Shown: positions 57,006 through 64,000 of the stretch, piece by piece
Layout of the letters: every line of letters starts with the position of its first letter
How positions within the stretch are numbered: position 1 is the first letter of the stretch
Assembly (NCBI GenBank): GCA_016715905.1
Contig: JADJXI010000017.1
Coordinates: forward strand, 62,001 to 126,000
From: Sphingobacteriaceae bacterium
GTDB taxonomy: Bacteria > Bacteroidota > Bacteroidia > B-17B0 > Aurantibacillaceae
Length of the DNA: 64,000 nucleotides
Direction of reading: 5' to 3'
The notes under the pieces: model-generated
Databases searched by the model: none
Seen by the model: only the letters and a program-made list of their open reading frames with translations
What the model was told of the DNA's origin: nothing
Translations under genes and position numbers: made by a program

Positions 57006-59147
57006 TTATAATCGTATTCCAACCACAAGTACATCATCAATTTGAGCTAAATTTTTTCTCCAATTATGAAACTCATCATTTAATAATTTACATTGCTCTT
57101 TGGTATCCTTGTCTGAAATAGAAGTTAAAAATTTATTAAAGTTTGAAAGCATATATTTCTTTCCGCGATTTTTATTTCCCGTTAAATTCTCACCGCCAAA
57201 TTGATCCGCAAATCCATCAGTATACAAATACAAAACATCTCCCTTTTCGTACTTAACCGTTTGTAAAGTGAATTGTTTGGAAACATGAGTTAACCCCACA
57301 TGCATTTTATCAACAGGAAGTTTTTTAGCTATGCCTTTGCTTACCAGAAGGGGAGCATTATTAGCAGCAACATAATTAATTTGATGATTTTTCTCATCAA
57401 TACAAATTAATATCCCATCCATACCGTCTTGCTGCCCCTCATTACCAATACTTTCAATAAGTCGTTTTCTAACATATTCAAAAACCAAATGAGGCGCATG
57501 AATATTTCTTTCCTTTAAAGCTTCACTTAATAATCCAATATTCAGTAAACTCATAAATGCGCCCGGAACCCCATGGCCTGTGCAGTCACAAACTGCCAAA
57601 TAATTCAATTTGTTTGCGCTATTTTCATCTACTTTTACTTCTGCAGTCCAATAAAAATCGCCGGCCACTATATCTTTTGGTAAATAAAGTACAAAATGAT
57701 TGGGGAAAGATTTTTTCAATTTTTCATCTCCCGGCAACAAAGCTTGTTGTAATTTTTTAGCATAAGTAATTGAATCAATAATTTCCATCTGTTTTTCATC
57801 TACCAGCTTTTTTTGATTTTCAATAATAATATGGTCTCTTTTTTTATCCAAATAAGCTTTAAATGAAAATATTAAAAGTATAAAAACCACCGCTCCGGCT
57901 CCAACACTTATCCAAATAATAATTCGCTGCCCTCTAATTCTTTCTTCAGTTATTATATTCTTTCTGAGTTGTTCTTCCCTAATTTTAGTTTCTCTTTCAG
58001 CAAATTCAGCCGATAACTCTTGATTAACCAATTCCGCTGAAAATTTTTCGAAATTGAAACTATCATTGTATTGAATATTTAAATTCTTGTATTCTAAAGC
58101 CGACTTAAAATCTCCTTTTGCTATGCACAAATCGCTGTAAACATTGTATGCAATTGCATATTTTGAAGGGCTCTTTTCTTGTTTAAGTAATTCTAAACAT
58201 GCGTCTAATTTTTGATTAGCTTTATTATATTCTTTTGCTTTTATATAGATTTTGGCTAAGACAATCTTAGCATCAATAACATTTATCCAATCTTTAGAGT
58301 TAAGACTATTTTCAAGCGCGTTTGAAACATAATATTGAGCGCTATCTAAAATATTGTCCTCATAAAAATAAGATCCAATTTCGACTTGTATCGAGCCCAT
58401 GCCACGAATATCATTTATCGATTTCCAATAAAACAATGATTTATGGTAGTAATGGAGCGCCTCTTTAGTTTTATTCATTTTTTCATAAACCCGGCCAATA
58501 TTTCCATAGGCTCCGGCTAGCCCAAAACCATTATTTGCCGGTTCGAAATACAACAAAGTCTGTTGATAATAATTAAGTGCCTCTTCATAATTTTCCTGGT
58601 AATAGTAAACATTTCCAATATTATTCAATGATGGGGCTATTTCATTGCCTACGCCCAATGCCTTACGTAACTTAAGTGATTCTTGATAGTATTTCAGAGA
58701 CATTTTGTAATTCTCTTGCTTCATATAAATTATTCCAATATTATTTTTAGCTCTTGACAAACTTTTATTATCGCCAATCTCAATTGCCATATCAGAAGCT
58801 TTATTTAAATAATCAAATGCTGATAAATAATTACTTTTATTCATATGACCCGTGCCCAGTACCAGGTAAGCCCGTATAATTCCATTTTGGTTGTTCATTC
58901 TTTGATAAACTAAAAGTGCTTTCTCGGCATATTGAATAGCTCTTTCCGGGTCGGTTCTCCTGAAATTATTAGATAACTCAACGTATATATCAGCTTTTAA
59001 GGTATCGCTATTGGCATTATTTAAGGATTGCAATAACGAGTCTATTATCACATCGGTTTTATTGTTTTGAGACAACAAAAAGCAGTTTGTAGCAAAGAGG
59101 AAAAGTATTAAAGAAGCACTTATTTTTATTTTACGATTGATACCCAT
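57006..59147 (-). CDS. TPR sensor with transmembrane helix and SpoIIE/PP2C serine phosphatase domain
   Basis: The start is ATG 59147 or GTG 59150, about 713 residues. It has a signal peptide/N-terminal helix (ASLILFLFATNCFLLSQ), then six or so TPRs (about 40-330, ALNYYQQTLLYF-type), a coiled coil, a membrane helix near 405-430 (IIIWISVGAGAVVFILLIF), a second coiled coil with MEIIDSITYAKKLQQALLPG, and a SpoIIE phosphatase domain (about 490-713). That domain has the metal-binding motifs VAGDFYWTAEV, CDCTGHGVPGAFMS, DGMDGILIC, LYTDGFADQFGG and DDVLVVGIRL. It should dephosphorylate serine/threonine on an anti-sigma-antagonist- or SiaC-like partner. It is the complete form of the array at 29717-35746. 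Confidence 0.93.
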   Translation of the reverse strand: MGINRKIKISASLILFLFATNCFLLSQNNKTDVIIDSLLQSLNNANSDTLKADIYVELSNNFRRTDPERAIQYAEKALLVYQRMNNQNGIIRAYLVLGTGHMNKSNYLSAFDYLNKASDMAIEIGDNKSLSRAKNNIGIIYMKQENYKMSLKYYQESLKLRKALGVGNEIAPSLNNIGNVYYYQENYEEALNYYQQTLLYFEPANNGFGLAGAYGNIGRVYEKMNKTKEALHYYHKSLFYWKSINDIRGMGSIQVEIGSYFYEDNILDSAQYYVSNALENSLNSKDWINVIDAKIVLAKIYIKAKEYNKANQKLDACLELLKQEKSPSKYAIAYNVYSDLCIAKGDFKSALEYKNLNIQYNDSFNFEKFSAELVNQELSAEFAERETKIREEQLRKNIITEERIRGQRIIIWISVGAGAVVFILLIFSFKAYLDKKRDHIIIENQKKLVDEKQMEIIDSITYAKKLQQALLPGDEKLKKSFPNHFVLYLPKDIVAGDFYWTAEVKVDENSANKLNYLAVCDCTGHGVPGAFMSLLNIGLLSEALKERNIHAPHLVFEYVRKRLIESIGNEGQQDGMDGILICIDEKNHQINYVAANNAPLLVSKGIAKKLPVDKMHVGLTHVSKQFTLQTVKYEKGDVLYLYTDGFADQFGGENLTGNKNRGKKYMLSNFNKFLTSISDKDTKEQCKLLNDEFHNWRKNLAQIDDVLVVGIRL

Positions 59148-59174
59148 CACATTATGGTAGCCTTAAACTACCCT

Positions 59175-59182
59175 CAAATGTA
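59175..59182 (-). promoter_or_regulatory. -7 box (TACATTTG) for the SpoIIE phosphatase-acs unit
   Basis: TACATTTG on the minus strand matches TAnnTTTG and lies 28 nt before the ATG at 59147. A TTTG at 59208-59211 is at 25-nt spacing, longer than the usual 19-21. Confidence 0.4.
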
Positions 59183-59262
59183 CTGATTTTGTAAACATTT
59201 TATAGTTCAAAACCCTTTCATAATGTATCATAAGCTGAAACTTATTCGCATTAATTTTAAAC

Positions 59263-60267
59263 ATGATGAAAAATTATTTTGCCATTGGAATATTAAGCTT
59301 TTTAATTGCTTTTGCCTGCGTGCCGGCTCGACAATTAGAAGAAAGCAAAGCCAAACAAAAAGCTTGCGAAACCGAATTGGCCGATATTAAAAAGAAAGCT
59401 CAGGAAACAGAAGCTCAATTGGCTGAGTTAAAAGAAAAATTTACCCGTTATGAAAAAGAAAATGACGGTTTAAAACGTGATACCAATATTGTAGGGAGTA
59501 ACTACCGAAACCTCACCGGAAAATACGATAAATTGGATCAGTTAAACCAATCATTAATGGACCGCTTAAATAAATTATTGGCTGGAAGCGCAAGCGATAA
59601 TGCTAAACTGAGCGGAGATTTGCAATTAACCAAAGAGGCCCTATTGAGAAAAGAAGATGAGTTAAAAGGATTGGAATTGCGGTTAAATAAGCAAAAAGCT
59701 GAATTGGATGAACTAAGCACTGCGCTGAAACAAAGAGAAAAAAGAGTGAACGAATTGGAAGACATTTTGAAGAAAAAAGATCAGGCAGCTGCTGATTTAA
59801 GAAAAAAATTGAGCGATGCCTTATTAGGATTTGAAAATAAAGGATTAACGATTACGCAAAAAAACGGGAAAGTATATGTGAGCCTGGATGAAAGCTTATT
59901 GTTTGCCAGCGGAAAAACAAATGTAGAGGCCCGAGGCGTTGAGGCCCTGAGAAATGTGGCCAAAGTGCTTGAATCCAATACGGATATTAACATTATGGTT
60001 GAGGGACATACCGATGACGTGCCCATGAAAGGTGCAGGCGAAATAAAAGACAATTGGGATTTAAGTGTAATGCGTGCAACCTCAGTAACAAAAATTATAT
60101 TAGGAGGTGCGAAAATTGACGGCGAAAGAATTACCTCAGCAGGAAGAGGAGAGCATTTTCCGCTTGATGCTTCGAAAACGGCTGAAGCAAGAAAGAAAAA
60201 CAGAAGAACAGAAATTATTCTTACCCCTAAATTGGATGAATTATTAAAGGTTTTAGAAACTAACTAA
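59263..60267 (+). CDS. OmpA/MotB-family lipoprotein with long coiled coil
   Basis: A 334-residue outer-membrane lipoprotein. The signal has LLSF...IAFAC (lipobox FAC, residues about 16-19). A Lys/Glu/Leu-rich coiled coil spans about 25-185, interrupted once by a 'GSNYRNLTGKYDKLDQL' segment. The C-terminal OmpA domain (about 200-325) has SLLFASGKTNVEARG, VEGHTDDVPMKG and a basic RRTEIILTP end that contacts peptidoglycan. It probably ties the outer membrane to the murein over a distance set by the coiled coil. Two ATGs (59263, 59266) are possible. mscL follows after 8 nt. Confidence 0.93.
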   Translation: MMKNYFAIGILSFLIAFACVPARQLEESKAKQKACETELADIKKKAQETEAQLAELKEKFTRYEKENDGLKRDTNIVGSNYRNLTGKYDKLDQLNQSLMDRLNKLLAGSASDNAKLSGDLQLTKEALLRKEDELKGLELRLNKQKAELDELSTALKQREKRVNELEDILKKKDQAAADLRKKLSDALLGFENKGLTITQKNGKVYVSLDESLLFASGKTNVEARGVEALRNVAKVLESNTDINIMVEGHTDDVPMKGAGEIKDNWDLSVMRATSVTKIILGGAKIDGERITSAGRGEHFPLDASKTAEARKKNRRTEIILTPKLDELLKVLETN

Positions 60268-60275
60268 AAAGAATT

Positions 60276-60662
60276 ATGGGATTTTTATCAGAATTTAAAT
60301 CGTTTGCGATTAAAGGAAACGTAATTGACTTAGCCATTGGTGTTGTTATAGGTGGCGCATTTAGTAAAATTATCGGATCATTAGTGGATGACATTATTAC
60401 ACCTGCGGTTTTAAAACCCGCCTTATCAGCAGCCAACCTAACCAATTTGGCAGAACTTACCATTCCGGGAACAGCCATTAAATACGGAAATTTTTTATCC
60501 ACTTTAATTTCATTTATTATTGTGGCCATTGCTTTATTTATGGTAGTAAAGGGAATTAATGCCGCCAAGAAAAAGGAAGATGCAAAGCCTGCTCCCGTTC
60601 CTGAACCAACAGTTACCGAAAAACTTTTAACAGAAATAAGAGATTCGCTTAAAAAATCCTAA
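60276..60662 (+). CDS. mscL: Large-conductance mechanosensitive channel MscL
   Basis: A 128-residue protein with an N-terminal amphipathic helix (MGFLSEFKSFAIKGNVIDLA), the pore helix TM1 (AIGVVIGGAFSKIIGSLVDDI), a periplasmic loop that is somewhat short, TM2 (LISFIIVAIALFMVVKGIN) and a C-terminal helix bundle (TEKLLTEIRDSL). It opens at high membrane tension and releases solutes on osmotic down-shock. It is probably co-transcribed with the OmpA lipoprotein 8 nt upstream. The two cell-envelope functions fit each other. Its stop overlaps that of lysS by 4 nt on the other strand. Confidence 0.96.
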   Translation: MGFLSEFKSFAIKGNVIDLAIGVVIGGAFSKIIGSLVDDIITPAVLKPALSAANLTNLAELTIPGTAIKYGNFLSTLISFIIVAIALFMVVKGINAAKKKEDAKPAPVPEPTVTEKLLTEIRDSLKKS

Positions 60663-62191
60663 GCAGGATTTTCAACGCTAGTAACTTCCGGTCGCATTTG
60701 AGGGAAAAACAATACTTCCTGAATGGCCACATTATTTGTGAGCAACATCGTTAAACGATCAATGCCAATGCCTATACCTGCCGTAGGCGGCATGCCATAT
60801 TCCAATGCGCGTAAAAAATCATGATCTATAAACATAGCCTCATCATCGCCGCGCTCTTGTAATTTTAATTGCTCTTCAAAACGTTCGCGTTGATCAATAG
60901 GGTCGTTTAACTCACTATACGCATTTGCAATTTCTTTTCCGTTTATCATCAACTCAAATCGCTCAACTAAGCCGGCTGTGGTACGATGTTTTTTGGTGAG
61001 CGGACTCATTTCAACCGGGTAATCCGTTATGAATGTAGGTTGTATATAATGTCCTTCACATTTTTCACCAAAAATCTCATCAATTAATTTTCCTTTTCCC
61101 ATACTGGCCTCGGTATGAATATTTAATTTTTTACACACTTCTCTTAATCCAGCCTCATCCATTCCACTAATATCAAAACCGGTATGCTCTTGAATAGCTT
61201 CAAACATAGTAACGCGTTTAAACGGCGCTTTAAAATCAATTTTCTTTTCACCAATAGTTACTTCTGTTTGGCCATAAAGATCCATGGCTACTTTTTCCAG
61301 CAATTCCTCTGCAAACTTCATCATCCAGTTATAATCTTTATACGCCACATAAAACTCAAGCACAGTAAACTCAGGATTATGTGTTCGGTCCATCCCTTCA
61401 TTTCTAAAATCTTTTGAAAATTCATAAACCCCTTCAAATCCACCCACAATCAATCTTTTCAAATAAAGTTCGTTAGCGATACGTAAATACAAAGGAATAT
61501 TTAAAGCATTATGATGCGTAATAAAGGGGCGTGCCGTTGCACCACCCGGAATACTTTGCAAAACCGGAGTTTCTACCTCTAATAATCCGGCATTATTTAG
61601 CGTATTGCGAATTGAATTCATCAATTGAGTTCTTTTCTTAAAGGTATCGCGTACATGCGGATTAATAATTAAATCCACATAACGTTGGCGGTATCTGAAC
61701 TCAGGATCACTCACCTCATCAAATGAATTTCCACTATCATCCGTTTTTACAATGGGTAGTGGCTTTAAGGATTTACATAAAATCTTTAGGCTGGTAACAT
61801 GCAAAGAAATTTCGCCTGTTTTAGTGGTGAACACATAACCTTGCACACCAATAATATCTCCTATATCAATTAATTTTTTCCAAACCACATCATACAAACT
61901 TTTATCTTCACCCGGACAAATATCATCCTTACGCACATAAATTTGAAGGCGCCCTCCTCCATCTTGAATCACCGCAAAACAAGCCTTGCCCATATCGCGA
62001 ATGCTCATTAATCTGCCGGCAATAGAAATATCTTTGTAATTTAATTTATCTCTTTCGTAATTTTCTTTAATATCCGCGGCATTAGCATTCACCTTAAATT
62101 CCTCGGCGGGGTAAGCATCAATACCCATGGCGGTTAATTCTTTTAGTTTAGACCTTCTAAGTTCTTCTTGTTCGCTTAATTGAATTGACAT
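60659..62191 (-). CDS. lysS: Lysyl-tRNA synthetase (class II)
   Basis: A 510-residue class II enzyme. The N-terminal OB-fold anticodon domain (about 55-160; ISIAGRLMSIRDMGKACFAV) is followed by motif 1 (VRDTFKKRTQLMNSIRNTL), motif 2 (FRNEGMDRTHNPEFTVLEFY) and motif 3 (MPPTAGIGIGIDRLTMLL). It charges tRNA-Lys with lysine. It ends VLFFPQMRPEVTSVENPA. The start is ATG 62191; a poly-A/T leader precedes it, with the near-consensus -7 box TAATTTTA on the minus strand. Confidence 0.97.
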   Translation of the reverse strand: MSIQLSEQEELRRSKLKELTAMGIDAYPAEEFKVNANAADIKENYERDKLNYKDISIAGRLMSIRDMGKACFAVIQDGGGRLQIYVRKDDICPGEDKSLYDVVWKKLIDIGDIIGVQGYVFTTKTGEISLHVTSLKILCKSLKPLPIVKTDDSGNSFDEVSDPEFRYRQRYVDLIINPHVRDTFKKRTQLMNSIRNTLNNAGLLEVETPVLQSIPGGATARPFITHHNALNIPLYLRIANELYLKRLIVGGFEGVYEFSKDFRNEGMDRTHNPEFTVLEFYVAYKDYNWMMKFAEELLEKVAMDLYGQTEVTIGEKKIDFKAPFKRVTMFEAIQEHTGFDISGMDEAGLREVCKKLNIHTEASMGKGKLIDEIFGEKCEGHYIQPTFITDYPVEMSPLTKKHRTTAGLVERFELMINGKEIANAYSELNDPIDQRERFEEQLKLQERGDDEAMFIDHDFLRALEYGMPPTAGIGIGIDRLTMLLTNNVAIQEVLFFPQMRPEVTSVENPA

Positions 62192-62286
62192 TTTTTTTTA
62201 ATTGAGGATTTAAAATTACAATTTTAATGGAAATGAAGGGTAAGAGTTGAAAAAACAGGGGATTTGTTTAAACAATCATTGGCGTG

Positions 62287-63414
62287 TTATTTCTTATTGA
62301 TCAACTCATTGGTTTTTAAAAGCAAATCCATAAACAAAATTTTAGGATTGGCGTTTCTTTCAATATAGTAATAATTGCTGTTAAATTCCTCTACCAATTG
62401 CTCGTAGTTTTTTTGATTGATAAAGGGGGCAAATTTTTCGAGAAATTGTTTTTCCTGACCACTGATGCGTACTAAAGACTGATCTCCGAAATTGAACATG
62501 AGGCTGTCTCTGAATATTTCAAGCGCATACTGAATGAACTGCTTTTGTTTTTCTCTTCCAATTTTTGCATTCACTTCAATCCAATCCAAAGCTTTGGCTG
62601 CATCAAAGCGTAAAGCCAGGCGCATAAATTCCTGAAAATTGGATAAAAAAGATACATTTTCATCTTGATGTTGCAAGAGGGCTATGGCCTCACCAAAATT
62701 ACCATTGGCTAATAAGGCAATTTGCTGCGCAATTTCTTGTGTGCTATTATATCGTTGCCTTAGTCCATTTGCAATTTCCTCATCGGTACAACTGTAAAAA
62801 GGAATTTGTTGAACACGAGATAAAATAGTTGGTAAAAGTTGCTCAGGCGCCGAACTGGTTAGAATAAATATTGTTTTTTCAGAAGGTTCTTCCAGCACTT
62901 TTAATAATTTATTGGCACACTCGGCATTCATTTTTTCACTTAACCAGATTAATGCAATTTTATACTTGCCTTCATAACTGGTGAAACTCAGTTTCCGTAA
63001 AATATTAGCCGATTCTTCTGCCGGAATAACCGGTTGCTTGTTTTCTGATTTAATTTCATTAAACCAATCATTTAAATTTAAATAAGGTTGGTGCAACACC
63101 GAATCGCGAAAATCTGCCAGTAAATCATCGCAAGATTTTATTCCTTCGGTTTTTGAAAGATAAATCGGAAAAGACAAATGTAAATCGGGGTGAGCCAACT
63201 TACTTACTTTTTGACAAGAAGGACAAGTGCCACATGAATCATTTGCTTGTTGATTGGAGCAAAGTAAATACTGGGCAAAGGCAATGGCTGCCGGCAATTC
63301 ACCACTACCTTGCTTACCGGTTAACATTAAGGCGTGCGGAACCCTACCCTCCCTCACCATATTTATTAAGCGAGTTTTTGCTTCCTGTTGACCTATAATA
63401 TCTTTAAAAAACAT
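62287..63414 (-). CDS. holB: DNA polymerase III delta' subunit (clamp loader)
   Basis: A 375-residue AAA+ protein of the clamp-loader type. It starts MFFKDIIGQQEAKTRLINMV, has a modified P-loop LTGKQGSGELPAAIAFAQYL, a zinc-finger-like CGTCPSCQKVSKLAHPDLH, and 'CANKLLKVLEEPSEKTIFIL' followed by LPTILSRVQQIPF, the SRC-equivalent SRV. The P-loop GKQGSGE lacks the normal GKT/S, as expected for delta', which does not hydrolyse ATP. It loads the sliding clamp with the gamma/tau and delta subunits. Its start overlaps the stop of pth by 1 nt. Confidence 0.93.
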   Translation of the reverse strand: MFFKDIIGQQEAKTRLINMVREGRVPHALMLTGKQGSGELPAAIAFAQYLLCSNQQANDSCGTCPSCQKVSKLAHPDLHLSFPIYLSKTEGIKSCDDLLADFRDSVLHQPYLNLNDWFNEIKSENKQPVIPAEESANILRKLSFTSYEGKYKIALIWLSEKMNAECANKLLKVLEEPSEKTIFILTSSAPEQLLPTILSRVQQIPFYSCTDEEIANGLRQRYNSTQEIAQQIALLANGNFGEAIALLQHQDENVSFLSNFQEFMRLALRFDAAKALDWIEVNAKIGREKQKQFIQYALEIFRDSLMFNFGDQSLVRISGQEKQFLEKFAPFINQKNYEQLVEEFNSNYYYIERNANPKILFMDLLLKTNELINKK

Positions 63415-63980
63415 TATTTCACGTTATAAATATTCATACTTCTCTGCAAACCAATAAAGGCAAAATCCTTTACTGCGTCAGCCGCAATTTTTATTCTTTC
63501 ATCCAGTGTTTTTAATTCTTCTTTTCCCCACTTCCCTAAAACATAATCTACTTGCCCGCCTTTGCCAAATTCGTTGGCAATCCCAAATCGAAGTCGGGGA
63601 TACGCTGTTGTATTTAATGTTTCCTGAATATTTTTTAAACCGTTATGACCCCCGTCGCTTCCTTTAGGACCGATTCTTATTTTTCCAAATGGCAAGGCTA
63701 ACTCATCAACCAAAACCAACATGTTTTCTGTTTTAATTTTTTCTTCCTGGAGCCAGTAATTAACCGCTTTACCACTTAAATTCATAAAAGTTGTAGGTTT
63801 AATTAGCATCAAGGTTTTACCTTTATGTTTAACTAAAGCCACATCTGCTAATCGCTCCGAATTAAATTTAACTTTAGCCTCATTAGCAATTTGATCAGCA
63901 ATTTTAAAACCAATATTATGACGGGTTTCGGCGTATTCTTCGCCAATGTTTCCCAGACCGACTATTAAGAATTTGCTCAT
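63414..63980 (-). CDS. pth: Peptidyl-tRNA hydrolase
   Basis: A 188-residue Pth that cleaves the ester between peptide and tRNA on drop-off peptidyl-tRNAs. It starts MSKFLIVGLGNIGEEYAETRHNIGF, with catalytic His21, then TTFMNLSGKAVNYWL, LVDELALPFGKIRI and GSDGGHNGLKNI, which are the standard active-site and tRNA-contact motifs. The size is normal. The upstream gene lies outside the window; the last 20 nt (63981-64000) show no feature. Confidence 0.97.
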   Translation of the reverse strand: MSKFLIVGLGNIGEEYAETRHNIGFKIADQIANEAKVKFNSERLADVALVKHKGKTLMLIKPTTFMNLSGKAVNYWLQEEKIKTENMLVLVDELALPFGKIRIGPKGSDGGHNGLKNIQETLNTTAYPRLRFGIANEFGKGGQVDYVLGKWGKEELKTLDERIKIAADAVKDFAFIGLQRSMNIYNVK

Positions 63981-64000
63981 CTAAATCAGCCCTTAAGTTA

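Overview
The window is AT-rich chromosomal DNA from a member of the Bacteroidota. Evidence for this: several secreted proteins end in type IX secretion (Por) sorting domains; there is a SusC/OAR-type TonB receptor with an N-terminal carboxypeptidase-regulatory-like domain; the glutamine synthetase is of type III; two bacillithiol-synthesis genes are present; Shine-Dalgarno sites are mostly absent; and several upstream regions carry the Bacteroidota promoter pattern TTTG-N19/20-TAnnTTTG. No phage, plasmid or CRISPR locus is visible. Genus or species cannot be read from the sequence.

Layout. 1-3.5 kb: the start of an amino-acid permease, a large membrane protein, a beta-propeller protein and a PAP2 phosphatase, all on the minus strand. 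3.6-8.7 kb: a persulfide dioxygenase/rhodanese fusion, RidA, a 570-bp non-coding stretch, a SWIB protein with a histone-H1-like tail, and GSIII with a notable promoter. 8.9-14.2 kb: a secreted T9SS protein divergent from a TonB receptor. 14.2-22.7 kb: cobalamin adenosyltransferase, a thioesterase, thiolase, Upp, BshC, two tandem T9SS proteins and a SCO pair. 22.7-29.5 kb: two tandem TlpA-like thioredoxins, a predicted aminopeptidase, a Bax-inhibitor-1 protein and FtsX.

29.7-36.1 kb is the most unusual region. Four overlapping paralogous genes encode signal peptide-TPR-coiled coil-TM proteins that stop where a SpoIIE/PP2C phosphatase domain would normally begin. A complete TPR-TM-SpoIIE relative lies at 57.0-59.1 kb. 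The array has near-constant 3' halves, variable TPR halves, exact 120-bp repeats and palindrome-like insertions inside coding sequence. It ends against a small GIY-YIG nuclease gene that directly follows a CAU-anticodon tRNA. An 11-bp piece of that tRNA is repeated at the far side of the nuclease gene.

36-64 kb is mostly housekeeping: MetG, an LD-carboxypeptidase, BshB1, LpxD, MurB, an extracellular-polysaccharide gene group (three glycosyltransferases, a sugar-nucleotide epimerase, an asparagine-synthase-type amidotransferase, a WcaF-like acetyltransferase), a SiaC-like phosphoprotein, RelA/SpoT, acetyl-CoA synthetase, an OmpA lipoprotein, MscL, LysS, DNA polymerase III delta' and Pth. BshB1 and BshC together imply a bacillithiol thiol pool, which may supply the persulfide dioxygenase. 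The genome is compact: many neighbours overlap by 1-23 nt, and seven convergent pairs meet or overlap with almost no space for a terminator.
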